Source: Galdieria partita
Lineage: Eukaryota > Rhodophyta > Bangiophyceae > Galdieriales > Galdieriaceae
Direction of reading: 5' to 3'
Assembly: GCA_025991245.1 (NCBI GenBank)
Contig: BQMJ01000040.1
Span: forward strand, 1 to 64,000
Length of the DNA stretch: 64,000 bases
Part shown: positions 46,129 through 57,110 of the stretch, piece after piece
Layout of the letters: each line of letters opens with the position of its first letter
How positions within the stretch are numbered: the stretch's first letter is position 1
Notes under the pieces: generated by a model
The model's input: only the letters and a program-made list of their open reading frames with translations
The model's database searches: none
What the model was told of the DNA's origin: nothing
Program-made: the position numbers and the translations under genes

Positions 46129-48288
46129 ATGTCTTACATTTGTCCTTGTGCTGAATACTTACCGCCAGAAACTTCTTCAACTATACCGACATTCAACGTA
46201 TTCAAGCTGCGGAACTTCTTTTTAGAACATGACATAGAGTTTCGAAAGAATGTTTTTGAGGCTTTGAAGGAACCCATCTTTCACCTCCGCTATGGACTGA
46301 GCTTGGAAGAAGAAAGACTTTGGTTGAAAAAGAGGTGGGCACGGCTACATGAACTTGGTTTTCTCAAAGGAACTTTAACTTCGGTAGACCCGAAAATACG
46401 AGTAAGTTTATGGTTGCTTGGTCTATACTGTTTGGTAATACCCTTTTTAGAGTAAATATGATGCCTTTTTTGAATGCATAGAGATGTATGACCATTCCTT
46501 GAGTGTGGCTATGGGTGTCCACTATGGTCTCTTTGGTTCGACAATTGCATTTTTAGGTACAGATGAGCAAGTAAGAGAGTGGCTTCCCAAAGTGGAGGAT
46601 TGCAGTATGTTGGGCTGCTTTGCACTTACAGAACTTGGCCATGGATCTAATGTGAGGGGTATTGAAACACAAGCGAGATATGATCAAGTCAGTCAAGAGT
46701 TCATCATTCACACTCCTTGCGAAACAGCGCAGAAATATTGGATAGGTGGTGCTGCGGAAACAGCACATTGGAGTACAGTATTTGCACAACTGACCGTCGA
46801 TGGAATAAACTATGGAATTCATCCATTTCTAGTGCAATTAAGAGATGATAATGGTAGAGTATTACCTGGTATTACTATTGCAGATTGTGGACACAAGATG
46901 GGTCTCAACGGGGTAGACAACGGAAGAATTTGGTTTGAAAATGTTCGCATACCCAGAAATTACATGCTTTCTCGCTATAATTCTGTATCTTCGGAAGGAA
47001 AGTATTCTTCAGTTTATAAAACTGCTGACGAAAGGTTTGCCGCTCAACTTGGAGCATTGACTGGTGGTCGTGTTAGTATCGCATTATCTTCTACCAATCA
47101 GTCCAAGATCGGTCTGACTATTGCCATTCGTTATGGCTTATCGCGTCGAGCTTTTGGTATGCGCAAATATTCTATAGACGATAACTTTTAACTCCTTGAA
47201 ACAGGTTCTACTTCGGAAGGTCTGGAAGTCCCCATCTTGAACTATTTGAGTCACCAACTTCGTCTCATGCCTCCTTTAGCAGCAACGTAAGTGTAATGAA
47301 AATGACGGCATTTATGTAGTAGTGACAAATGAATTTAGATGTATTATGAGTCTTTGTGCTAATCGTTTAAGAAGTCGTTACCGTAACAGAGCAAATGAAA
47401 ATTTAAAGGAATTACATATATGGAGTTCGGGCTTTAAGTCACTCATGTCATGGCAAATGAGAGATACTTTACAAGAATGCCGTGAAGCATGTGGGGGACA
47501 AGGCTACAAGAGTGAAAATAGAATCGGCATTATGAAGAGTACCTTCGATGTGTTGCTTACTTATGAAGGTGATAATTTGGTTTTGCTGCAGCAAGTTAGC
47601 AGAGTATGTTGTGCATGATTGATAACCGATTGTGTTCTAACTTAACTATTATATCAGGCGGTCCTTAGTGACTTTTTGCGACAACTGAAGAAAGGTCATT
47701 TTATAGGTTCACTTGCTTATCTGAATTCGAAAGATATCTTCTCTGGCACGTTGCCGCAACATAAAGAAGGTTGTATTGAATATTTGCGGACTATATTTCG
47801 TCGTAGAGAAGCCAATGCACTAGCAACCTTAGCAAAAGAGTTGGCCACTCGGGAGCACCAAGGCAAATCTTCATTTGATGCATGGAATGAATGTTTAGAT
47901 CTTGCAGTAAGTTGTTGCTTTGCTTTAATAATCATGTACTTAAGGAGCCAAGGCTGAAGCAGGTAGAGCACATACCGAATTATTGTTTGTTGACTTATCG
48001 GAAGAAATTATTTCTTCCATAAATGATGAGGATGCATCTATTGGATCAGTTCTGAAACTTTGCCAACAGCTATTTCTGTTCCATTTGGTGGACAAGCAGT
48101 CTGTATTTTTGCGCACTTCTTGTCTTTCTTCGAAGGAGGCAGAATACTGTCATGATAAAGTTATCGAATTATGTAAACAACTTCGTGTTGTTGCGTTGCC
48201 TTTGGTCGAGTCTTTCGGAATACCATCGCATCTACTCGGTCCTATTGCATTTAACTGGATAGCCCATAATAGCCGAGTGCGTCTTTAA
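46129..48288 (+). CDS. Acyl-CoA oxidase
   Basis: Six exons give roughly 635 residues. Introns begin at about 46,401 (GTAAGT), 47,158 (GTATGC), 47,287 (GTAAGT), 47,605 (GTATGT) and 47,908 (GTAAGT). The FAD-dependent core is clear: ALTELGHGSNVRGIET, YWIGGAAETAHWSTVFAQL, GHKMGLNGVDNGRIWF, GGRVSIALSS and the C-terminal ECREACGGQGYKSEN. The enzyme oxidises acyl-CoA to trans-2-enoyl-CoA and passes electrons to oxygen, making hydrogen peroxide, the first step of peroxisomal beta-oxidation. The C-terminus ends HNSRVRL, which is not a canonical PTS1 tripeptide, and no clear N-terminal PTS2 is visible, so the import route is uncertain. An unread 3' exon or piggyback import could explain this. Confidence 0.93.
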
Positions 48289-49389
48289 CCAGTGGAACTT
48301 TTCTAATGTACAGATTGGTTCTTCTTATGGATATATAATCATAGTCAATATGATCTATGTGTTTGTGTTATGTCTTTCAAAATAAACCAAGTTGACCTAG
48401 AATATTTTATTTATGGGGTGACTCCAAATGTTGATGGACATATAATATGAAAGATTTCAACCAAAGTATGAGTTGGATCCTTTGAGGCTCTTCATGTGTA
48501 ACAAGTTTACGTTGGAAACAACAAGATATTGGAATATATCGTACTCTTGAAAGGCGACTCTTTGCAGAGCATGAGCCAAAAGTTGGAGACATCTCTAGTA
48601 ACTACTGTGTAATCTGTTCACACGCTGAACAAAACTTTACGTTCGGTTGCTTTATATAGAACAAACAAACAAATGAACAGACTCGTAAAAATGTTTTGAA
48701 ACGAAGGAGAATACATATTCATTTCTCTCTCTTTTTCAACTCAACCCAAGAATTGATCCTAAAAATGGATATATAAGGCAGTTATTGTAAAACTTCATCA
48801 TTGCCTCGCATATAGATTTCTTCCAACACCTTGCAAAGACATGTTTATGGTTACGAAAAGTTCGGTTATAGTCGTACAGAAAGAATGGGAACAATTGTTA
48901 TCTCTCTTCTCAGAAAACTTGATCTCATACCCTTCGAAGTTCGATCTTCATCACGCGTCAAAGTGGATCATTGGTACAACAAAAGAAACTTTGATAACAA
49001 GTATATATCCAATGCAGTGAATGCGAGCAAACTTTCCAAACTCGCATTCTGTTCAAAAAGAAAAAGCAAAGACTGACTAGAATGCTCGTTTATCCCCAGA
49101 TGGTCCAGTTCTATATAGAGCTTACAAAAGTATAGGTTTGTATACCAAAAAGCGATAGAGAAAGTAAAAGCAAACTTGTACAAGCCACTGTTTATTGAGT
49201 CAACTGTTTGTTTAGACACTTCTTAGAATAATTGAACTCATAGCTGCCACTCTATACGAGGGAACATTTGAAAACGACCTTGTGTGTAGAGTAGTTACAA
49301 CATCTCTTTTCCATTGGATTTTGAACAAAAAAGTATAGAATGTGAAAGAAATATTATAGCAAGTTCAATTGTTATTCAAATGGTGAACC
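48289..49389. other. Intergenic with one protein-like short frame
   Basis: No firm gene. Two overlapping + frames near 48,840-49,076 are more polar than background: one from ATG 48,839 (MFMVTKSSVIVVQKEWEQLL) and one from an internal ATG near 48,887 (MGTIVISLLRKLDLIPFEV, ending KRKSKD). Neither has a known domain. They could be a small gene or a decayed exon. Confidence 0.35.
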
Positions 49390-50218
49390 ATGTTAAGCAA
49401 ACTGTTCTATAGACTTCCATCTGTAGCAACAGTTCCTTGCATGGAAGAGATATTGGAGAATTGGAACTTGCCACAGCTGTGTGAATTTCCTCAAAGGAGA
49501 AGAACATGTAATAACTGTGAAAGACCGATTAAGGTTTGCTTGTGTGACGTGATTCCTAAGGAGAAGTTGGATCACTCAACCACAGTCTGCATTCTTCAGG
49601 TATTCACTGCCCTTTTATTCAAGTTTTCCTAAGAGCTTTGACTAGCACCCAGCAGAAGCTTATGCTGCCTTTCGCACCACGCCAATTCTTGAAAGTTGTC
49701 TACGCAACGTTGAAATAGTAAATTCTCACAAGTTGCCTCCCGAGTGGAATGAACCACAAGAGGAAGATTTGGTCTTGTTTCCAACAGACTCAGCGATCCC
49801 TGTTGGACATATTTCTCGAGGAAACTACCGTCTGTTTGTGATTGATGGCACTTGGAGCAGTGCAAAGACTTTGTACAGGAAGAATGGAAACTTTCGTGAC
49901 AGAAGGAATGTTACTATTGGTCAGACAAACAGTCAGTCTTCAGTCCAAAGCATTCCATTATTTTTGTTGAGAAAGCCTCCTTCAAATATTGCCAACGCTT
50001 ATTGCACTGCAGAAGCTGTTGCAACTGCGCTATATTGGCTGGAACAAGAAGAAGCAAACGGAATCAAGATTTATCATATTATTAGAAACTGTATAAGGCA
50101 TCTTTGCGAAAAACAAATGCAGTATATCTCCAAAGACTCTTTGAGACATCGACGTGAAAGCCAAGGATACATAGAAGGACTATATGAGCAATGGCAAACA
50201 CGATACACACAAAGTTGA
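49390..50218 (+). CDS. DTW-domain tRNA-uridine aminocarboxypropyltransferase
   Basis: 260 residues from ATG 49,390, with one 46-nt intron (49,600-49,645). The N-terminal part holds a small zinc-binding cluster CNNCERPIKVCLC. After the splice, LQHPAEAYAAFRTTPILESCL and LFPTDSAIP lead to the family signature DGTWSSAKTLYRKN (the D-T-W motif) and IANAYCTAEAVATALYWLE. DTW proteins (TapT/DTWD1/DTWD2) transfer the 3-amino-3-carboxypropyl group from S-adenosylmethionine to uridine in tRNA, forming acp3U in the D-loop or variable loop. The order zinc cluster, QHPxE, DTW matches the family. No targeting peptide is obvious. Which tRNA position is modified cannot be told. Confidence 0.88.
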
Positions 50219-50258
50219 TGTTCTAAATAACTTCGTTATTACAAAAATAAGATTATGG

Positions 50259-51128
50259 TTAGTGTTCTGAATCGTGTTCCTTTCTATTGGAGCGATCTCT
50301 GCTATGACGCCTACGGTGACTAGAGGAATGTCTTCTATCTCTACTTGAACGCCTTTCTCTGCTACTTCTTCTTGTTCTAGGACTCGAACTCGATCTCCTT
50401 CTCCGATGACGTTCCGGTGAACGACTTTCTCTTCTCTTCCGTCTTCTCCTTTGTTCTCTGCTTTCTTCTGACGAATCTCTTCTGTTTCTTTGGGAACTTT
50501 CTTGCACCGGTTCCACTGGTGAATGTTCTCTTGCGGGAAGTTCCCGTTGTCGTCTCCTTCTCCGAAATAAACTGTTGAAGAGGTCATCACTAATTCTTTT
50601 TATATGCATAAAATTGCAATAGTCACCACGATCACAAAGTTGCCTTTCATATGGACGGCAGCGAGCCTCTCGAAAGTCCGTTACTGGAGAAAACTCCGCG
50701 TGAACCATACGACCCGCATAATATCTTCCATTAACTGCTTGCAAAGCCTTTTGTGCTGCGTCTTCATCCTTAAATTTGACGTAAACGTTTCCTGTGAGGT
50801 GCTCAGACATGTTTTCACACACGTGCATTTCTTCTATTTCTCCATACTTTGACAGTTCGTCGTAAACGTCTTCATAAAAGTCATCAAAGTGGTACTTGAC
50901 GTCTTCTTCTGACATTTCGGGTGGTTTTGCTCCCACTGCAATAGCTGCTGCGGCAATCTGATCGACGCTCAGATACATATTTTTCAATAGAATCGTTTGC
51001 GAAAAAACAGGTTTATTGTGGAGCCTTGAACAACGCTCTCCGTGTCGGCAAGCACCAATCTTGAAATAGAAAGGACAATTGACTCTATCCTTTTCTGTAC
51101 CAAATATCGAAGCAAGATGTTCTGCCAT
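50259..51128 (-). CDS. U2AF1: U2AF small subunit (U2AF35)
   Basis: 289 residues from ATG at 51,128, no intron. It starts [20 protein letters not shown], the classic U2AF35 opening. Zinc finger 1 is [20 protein letters not shown] (C-x8-C-x5-C-x3-H); a UHM-type RRM follows ([37 protein letters not shown]); zinc finger 2 is [19 protein letters not shown]. The tail is a long Arg/Ser-rich domain. This protein recognises the AG at the 3' splice site and partners with U2AF65, fitting a genome whose genes carry many tiny introns. The opposite strand over the RS region also reads open, a composition effect. It converges on the DTW gene with 40 bp between stops. Confidence 0.96.
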   Translation of the reverse strand: MAEHLASIFGTEKDRVNCPFYFKIGACRHGERCSRLHNKPVFSQTILLKNMYLSVDQIAAAAIAVGAKPPEMSEEDVKYHFDDFYEDVYDELSKYGEIEEMHVCENMSEHLTGNVYVKFKDEDAAQKALQAVNGRYYAGRMVHAEFSPVTDFREARCRPYERQLCDRGDYCNFMHIKRISDDLFNSLFRRRRRQRELPAREHSPVEPVQESSQRNRRDSSEESREQRRRRKRRESRSPERHRRRRSSSSPRTRRSSRERRSSRDRRHSSSHRRRHSRDRSNRKEHDSEH

Positions 51129-51419
51129 AAGTCGTTGACACCAACAGGTTGAAAGCAAAGCTGCGAATGAAGAGAGAAATCGGAATGCAATGGATTCAAA
51201 GCGATTGTGTTTTCAAATGTTCGGTTGAATAATACTTTTCCAGTTGTTTACAAAGTTGGAATACTCAATGATATGAAAATGTTGCCAACTGCAATCAATA
51301 TGGCTTTCCTCATGGCACAATATCATACATTTTGTTGTTGTTTACAAGCCTACTTTCAGAACAAATAAAGTTTATTATTATTGATTCATGATTTGTAATA
51401 TTTATCCGATATATATCAT

Positions 51420-54400
51420 TCATTCTCTCTCATTTTGTTCGTAACTTTGTAGGGATTGATTTGCAATATTGCAATATTCTCTATGCAAGTTGGCTAGAAC
51501 ACTCAGCAAAATTTTGTGTTCCTTTTGAAGTCTCTTATAGTCTTTAGACGTAACTGGTTCATCTGCTGTAAATTTATGTCTTGAAACTCGATTTTCCAAA
51601 GAAATTTTCGCAAACTTTTCAATCCTCAGATTGTTCACTTTGAGAGCATGTATTAGCAATTTTTCATGCTTCCTTTGAGTATAGAAACCATTACTTTCAA
51701 AGAAAACTTTCTCGAATTGTGCATTCTCGCCATCACTTTGAGGAGCTTTCATTATCCCGCCATTGTTCGCTGGTATAGAAGCCTCGTCAGCTGCAAGTTG
51801 TAGTAAATGAAAGTCATCTTCAGAAAATTCATGCACGAAACATTCTTGCCATCTTCTACAAATCTTATCTAACAGGGAGTATAGCTTGTCCTTTTGTAAC
51901 ATCAGTTCTCTAATTCGAGCTTCAGCAAAATCTATGTACTCTCTGCTTCTGACAGGCTTGCGTTCCCTTTGTAGTGTTGCTAAATAAGCATTTGATTCGC
52001 GTAAATCCCGCTGAGTCACGTTTAAATAGTCCCTTAGAAATATGCAAAGAGATATCAAGGCAATGAGAGGTCTCTGACCAGACAGTTGATCCATGAGAAA
52101 ACTTAGTTCGTCTCCTTTCAGGATGAAATCGTCGTCTTCAACTCTTGTCGTTGAGCTGAAATCTCCTCTCTTATTCTTCTTACGAAACAGCAACGTCAAC
52201 AAAGTATCAAGTTGAGTCTTTTCGTCGCAACTACGCTTAATGTTGTACATTTGCATCTGCAAATGGTCAAGTATTTCACTATTTTCCGCCAGTCGACTAG
52301 ACACTTCGTCTAGCAAATAATTGCACCATTTGTTGAAATCACTATAGACCAAAGTCTTTAAACGAACAACTAGAGAACGCATCAGTTGGCGCTGGTCATG
52401 AAACTTTTTCCTTTCCTCCAGAAAATCGGAATCAGATGAAGCTGTTAGAATCGTGTGAGTGTCGTGCAAGGACTGAGTTTTTTCCTTATCACTACTTGAC
52501 ACCCATTCATCTTCGTGAAACTGAGACATTGCCAGATATTCTTTTACTTTTCCAATGTTACTTTCCAGAGCCGAAGTCTGCAAGAAATAGTTTCGCAATT
52601 TTTCGGTTGATGATTCCTGCCAGTGTTCCATTTCAACTAGCCACCTTTCAAAATAGTCTCTGAGATTATGGACGACTTTCCGAATATTTTGACAACTGCA
52701 TTTGTTTAGATACTCAGTAGCCCGATAGGATTGGACATTTGGCAATGGACATTCTTGATTCCCTTGATGGAAAATTTCCGTCTTCAAATGGTCAACTTGA
52801 CAGATTACGTCCACTTTGCAGTTTTTCATGTCTCCGTCTTCAAGAGTAAATATCTCAAATGACTTCTTTTGCAATTGAGTTGCTCTGCATTTTCTTGTCT
52901 GTCTTAGTTTTCCAACCTTTGCCTCTTCCTTCGATCCCAGTGTTGCACCTTCTATGCGACAGGCTACGGATTCCAGTCTTGCACATAGTTTATTTAGTTT
53001 GTCAGACCAATCCATATTTTCATTTTGACGTTGAAGGTTCAAAGAAAAGTTACCGTGTCTTTCATACGAGCCCTACATGTAACGAAACTTGGTAAAGTCA
53101 TAAATGGTTGCCTGGGATAAAAACGTACTGTGTCGGTTTCTTCCACTTCTGCAATAATAGAATCATAATCCAATAAAAAGTCTGCTTTCTCTGATATAAA
53201 AAATCCTCGCTGTTTTTCGGAATATGCCTTTTCAACCCCATTTGTGAAATTGAGAAAGTAATCTTCATTGGAAGATTCCATTGTAGCGGAATGAGTTTTT
53301 GTTACAGAAATGTCAGAATCATTTTCAGGAAAAGGTAACAGTAACGAAGACTCTGGAACTTTCACATCGGCAAAATCAAAGTCTTCGATATTATTTGAAA
53401 TTGTTTTAGTCAAAGAAGAATTTCCAAAACTACATTCGGAAGCAGATAAGATCTCTGAAAACTTTGAAAATTGCAAGGGAACTGTCTCCAATGTAATTAG
53501 AGCATTTCGAAATAGATGTGACCAATGTTCTTTTAACACATCTAAACAGCCTGAAAGAGAAGACCCTTTCAACAAACCTTCAAACTTCTCCATTGGAGAT
53601 GAGGAAACATATCCTTTGTCGAGACAGAATATAAGGTCTTGTCTAAGCTGGACTTTACAAGTTCGCAGCTTTGTTTCATATTCAGATAAAGTAGCATCTA
53701 GTAAAAATAGTAAGCAGAAATGTTGTTGGCTATAAATCATGAAGATACAAACCATGGCATCCACTTCCTAAGAAGAAACTGATGACAACATAGGAAAGCC
53801 CTCTTGTCAAAGAACTGTTCTCTGATATGGCCAGTGGCAATATTGCATTTAAGCTATCGATTCTATTGGTCAATAATTGCCTGCATCCATCGGAAAATGT
53901 CAAACAAACAGAAATGAGATATAGCAAATGTTGTATGATGATTTCCGGTACTCCTCTGCCTAAAACATTCTTTATAAAGTCAAGTAAAAGGTCAAAGTAT
54001 AATTCTTTTTTAGGCTGACAGCAGTAATGAGTGATAAGTTCTCGAAATTCCTTTTTGTAAATGAGAGCTACTGTCAATGCAAGACAGGCAAATATGGCTG
54101 CTTGTTCATCTGCTGACGTCGGCCATCCAACAGTTGTAGATATGATATCGTCCATCAAGTCATTCCGATAAGTTGTGTCTTCTACAGGCTATCTTATAGA
54201 TCAGTTTTGGAGTGCTATTCTTTATAACAAAACTTACTACTTTTGCAGTATACGAAGCAAGCGCTCCAACTGGAAAATCGTCCAAGAGCAATGCTTGTAC
54301 CACTACTCGGAAGGCAACTGTTCTTACTCTGTGATCAATATCGTTACAGGCAATATCAAATGCTGCTACAAAAATGTTAAGAGACGTTCCAGTCATAGCG

Positions 54401-55691
54401 TCGACAATTTGTAAAGAAAGCAATTTCTTTGAAATTTTGTTCGATTCCGAAAGAACATACAGCCAACAGAGGAATGCTCGAATATTCAGTTCGGTGGCTG
54501 TCAAAGGAAGAGGTGATAGTGCAACTCTGATTATCATCTCTTGGATACATTCCGAGCAATTGGCGTGTACAAAATTCTCCATTTGCAATCTTTCAAAGAT
54601 AGTGTCAATAAGATGAGCCATTCTCTCAGCAAATGCATTCATCATGCTTTCATTTGATCCACTATAACTGTCTCTCAGATGTTTTGTCAATCCATTCACA
54701 ATTAAAGCTAGGTTTCCTTCTACCAAATGCTTAGGATTGCTGGTCCTTGATAATGTGTCTATCATGAAACCAATACAAGCTTGTAATATAGCCTCGCTGG
54801 AAATTGAACTGTCATCCGAGGAAAGATTAAGCAGAAAGAGTTCATCAAAACCTTGAGATAATTTGAAAAGAATAGTTAACAATGACAAAAAACACTCACC
54901 TTGTTCCATTATCAATTTTTCAATGACCACGTAGATCTTCTCAAACAGCGGCAAAACAAACTTATCATGGAGAGTGTCCTTCTCTAAGTCTAGGAGTTGA
55001 ATCTTTTCCAGTAAAAATCGTTTAACAGATATCGATGATGTCTGAAAGCAGTTCAGTAGACTCTCATAGCCATCGTTGTCTACGTTGCACCTTATAGCTT
55101 CTATCTTCAAGTCAATTAACTCCTTTACTTGTGAAGGTTCCAGTAAATTAGCATTTTGTTCCAGTATTATTACAACTTGTTCTTTGACGTATTTCCAGTA
55201 ATCTTTGAAAATTTCTTCTCTTTCACCAGAAATCTTTGAAATACCTGTGCGAGGACTAAACCACACAAATCAGAGGAAGTTCTTCAAACAGCCCAAAATA
55301 TACGGACCAAATATTGGTTATCTTCAAATACAGTTTGAACGCATTTACTACTGTACAGCAATGACGTTCATTTTCGCAAATTATTTTCTCTAAGTTCTGA
55401 GACAAAATGTCGGAAGCAATAATAGAATTGTCCTTGAGTATGTCAGTTATTTCTTCGTCCCAAAGAAAAGGAGCGTACTGATTTTAAAAGGTCATTTAGG
55501 TTAACCATTGTCTTACATAGTTCATTATCGTCGGTGCTATTGTATTCCTCTAATAAACGCATATGTGAGTTTACATCTTGTTCATATTCGTTTTCTTGGA
55601 ATATATTCCATATTGTGTTGTTTATGTCTTTGTTACAAAAGTCACAAAGTAGTTGAGTTTCCTTCATCAAGCAAGAGTCGGAATCAAACAT
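51420..55691 (-). CDS. Large helical-repeat plus coiled-coil protein, unknown function
   Basis: Six exons chain cleanly (introns 55,433-55,478; 55,256-55,307; 54,189-54,240; 53,698-53,752; 53,073-53,128) into 1,336 residues from ATG 55,691. Each splice restores frame, so this is one gene. The first ~550 residues are alpha-helical and Leu-rich in a way that suggests HEAT/ARM repeats (for example LLDLEKDTLHDKFVLPLFEK; LSPLPLTATELNIRAFLCWL; DHRVRTVAFRVVVQALLL). The second half is Glu/Lys/Gln-rich with likely coiled coils (YLATLQRERKPVRSREYIDF; KRLQKEHKILLSVLANLHRE). HEAT/ARM plus coiled coil is seen in p115/Uso1-type tethers and in CIP2A-like proteins, but no diagnostic motif of either was recognised. 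No membrane segment or signal peptide. Confidence 0.75.
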
Positions 55692-55941
55692 TCCAATGAA
55701 TGCGTGTGGGTGCTCTGTCAATCAAATCGTGTCTAATCGAGTTGGCTTTGAGCGGGGAATCTTGAAACGGTACGAAGGAATGGAAAAGGTTTCCTATTTT
55801 ATGTTTTGAGGTATTATATTGGAACACTTGAACATGAAATGTTTCTGGACAAAACAGTTTCCTTTGAAGTCTAGAGAGAAACTACTGCACTAAATACTCT
55901 GTATTTTGAAAAACTTAGTCGTTGTCCTAGTTTCAAAAGTA

Positions 55942-56149
55942 TCAGAAAAATGAAAGAGGACCTATCGTTGTTTCGTTTGGAATCTTTCTAAACTGTGCGA
56001 ATATCCACCTTGTATAGTTTTCTTGATTCAGATTCACTAAAACTCTATAACCCGGAGGAAGGATTTTAGATGCTTTTGGGTAAGGTCTCCAGTTTATTAG
56101 TACTTGTAAACTTTTCAAGCTTTGCTGCACATTCGTTGCAATACGATGG
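55942..56149 (-). CDS. Possible terminal exon or small ORF
   Basis: About 62 codons read LKSLQVLINWRPYPKASK, KILPPGYRVLVNLNQENY and FAQFRKIPNETTIGPLSFF before a stop. The composition is protein-like, yet there is no ATG at its start. It lies just downstream of the SP/TP-rich gene on the same strand and may be its last exon, but no convincing donor-acceptor pair in phase was found. Function unknown. Confidence 0.3.
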
Positions 56150-56182
56150 CAACAAGTGTTTGACTTTTATGTGAATTTCTTA

Positions 56183-56662
56183 TCAACGTTTTGATGCATC
56201 AGCTTTATCTTCCTTGCTTATAAAGATATCCTTTGTCTTATTACTCTCCAAATGAAAGCCTTCCTTTACGTACTTGTTAGGAGCATATGTATAACCACTT
56301 TGTTGAAGATATTGTTTTACTTTGCTGCCATCAGGAGTCGCAACGTTTCCTTCTCTTTTCTGCTGTATTCTTGTTGAATAGCGAATAGGACTCAATATCG
56401 TATCACTGCCAAGTTCCTTCTTTTGCCTCGGAGAAGCTTTCACAGCGCTAAGCGTTATTTTCGAACCTTGGCAATTGGGTTCATCGTTCTCCATCTTTGT
56501 TTCAGAAGGTTTTGCACAAGGAATCCTTCTTGGTGTATGTAACTGTGATACTGGAGAAAATGGTACATTTTTATTGGCATCAGTATCGAAAGCTCGTACT
56601 CTCGAGGGAGTTCCAAGCTTAGAAGGAGTTACATCCATTCGCTTCGCAGGAGACAGATGCAT
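56183..56662 (-). CDS. SP/TP-rich basic protein, possible cell-cycle substrate
   Basis: 159 residues from ATG at 56,662. It is disordered and rich in S/T-P sites (LSPAKR, VTPSK, GTPSR, FSPVS, HTPRR, ASPRQK, LSPIR), the minimal targets of cyclin-dependent kinases. The stretch ILSPIRYSTRIQQ followed by SGYTYAPNKYV resembles the TPxRRSxR...PN motif pair found in several chromatin and spindle proteins (for example CKAP2 or DLGAP5/HURP), but the match is short. It could be a mitotic or chromatin-associated protein; this is inference only. It may continue into the open stretch downstream. Confidence 0.5.
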   Translation of the reverse strand: MHLSPAKRMDVTPSKLGTPSRVRAFDTDANKNVPFSPVSQLHTPRRIPCAKPSETKMENDEPNCQGSKITLSAVKASPRQKKELGSDTILSPIRYSTRIQQKREGNVATPDGSKVKQYLQQSGYTYAPNKYVKEGFHLESNKTKDIFISKEDKADASKR

Positions 56663-57110
56663 ACTTCAAAATTGGCGTAACGGCTAATGGAATCGAAATT
56701 GCTTTGTAAGGAACTCGATTTGAATTTTTTCATGGTTTGGTACGCTTTCCTCAAGAAATGAAAAAACGAGTCTTTTACTTTTATGGCGACTATAAACACA
56801 GTATGATCATAAAGATATGTCACACGGAGCAGTAGTTGTATATATTAAATAGTCATATAATAAACTGTCCAACTAGATTGGTTATATTATGTCTCTCATC
56901 GGTGCCGGTGATGGACTCACTAACAGATATTGTTCAAAAACAGTAAAAGTTGATACAATCCTACACATTCTTCAGAAAAGAAGCAATAGCAGAACCTAAC
57001 AATCAATTTTCGACGTAAAGGAATCATCTGGCATTAGAGAACACGAACCACAGTTTTGTAAACTATCAAAGAAGATCTGTTAACAACTTCACTTTGACAG
57101 CGATACCGTT
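56663..57110. promoter_or_regulatory. Divergent intergenic region, SP/TP-rich gene / KHDC4-like gene
   Basis: 448 bp between two start codons facing apart. It should hold both promoters. It is AT-rich, with no element I can name. Confidence 0.45.

Noticed and set aside
50180-50590. A 136-codon minus-strand frame over the U2AF35 tail.
   Set aside because: Same DNA in another phase; the U2AF35 frame carries a complete known protein, so this is a composition effect of the RS domain.
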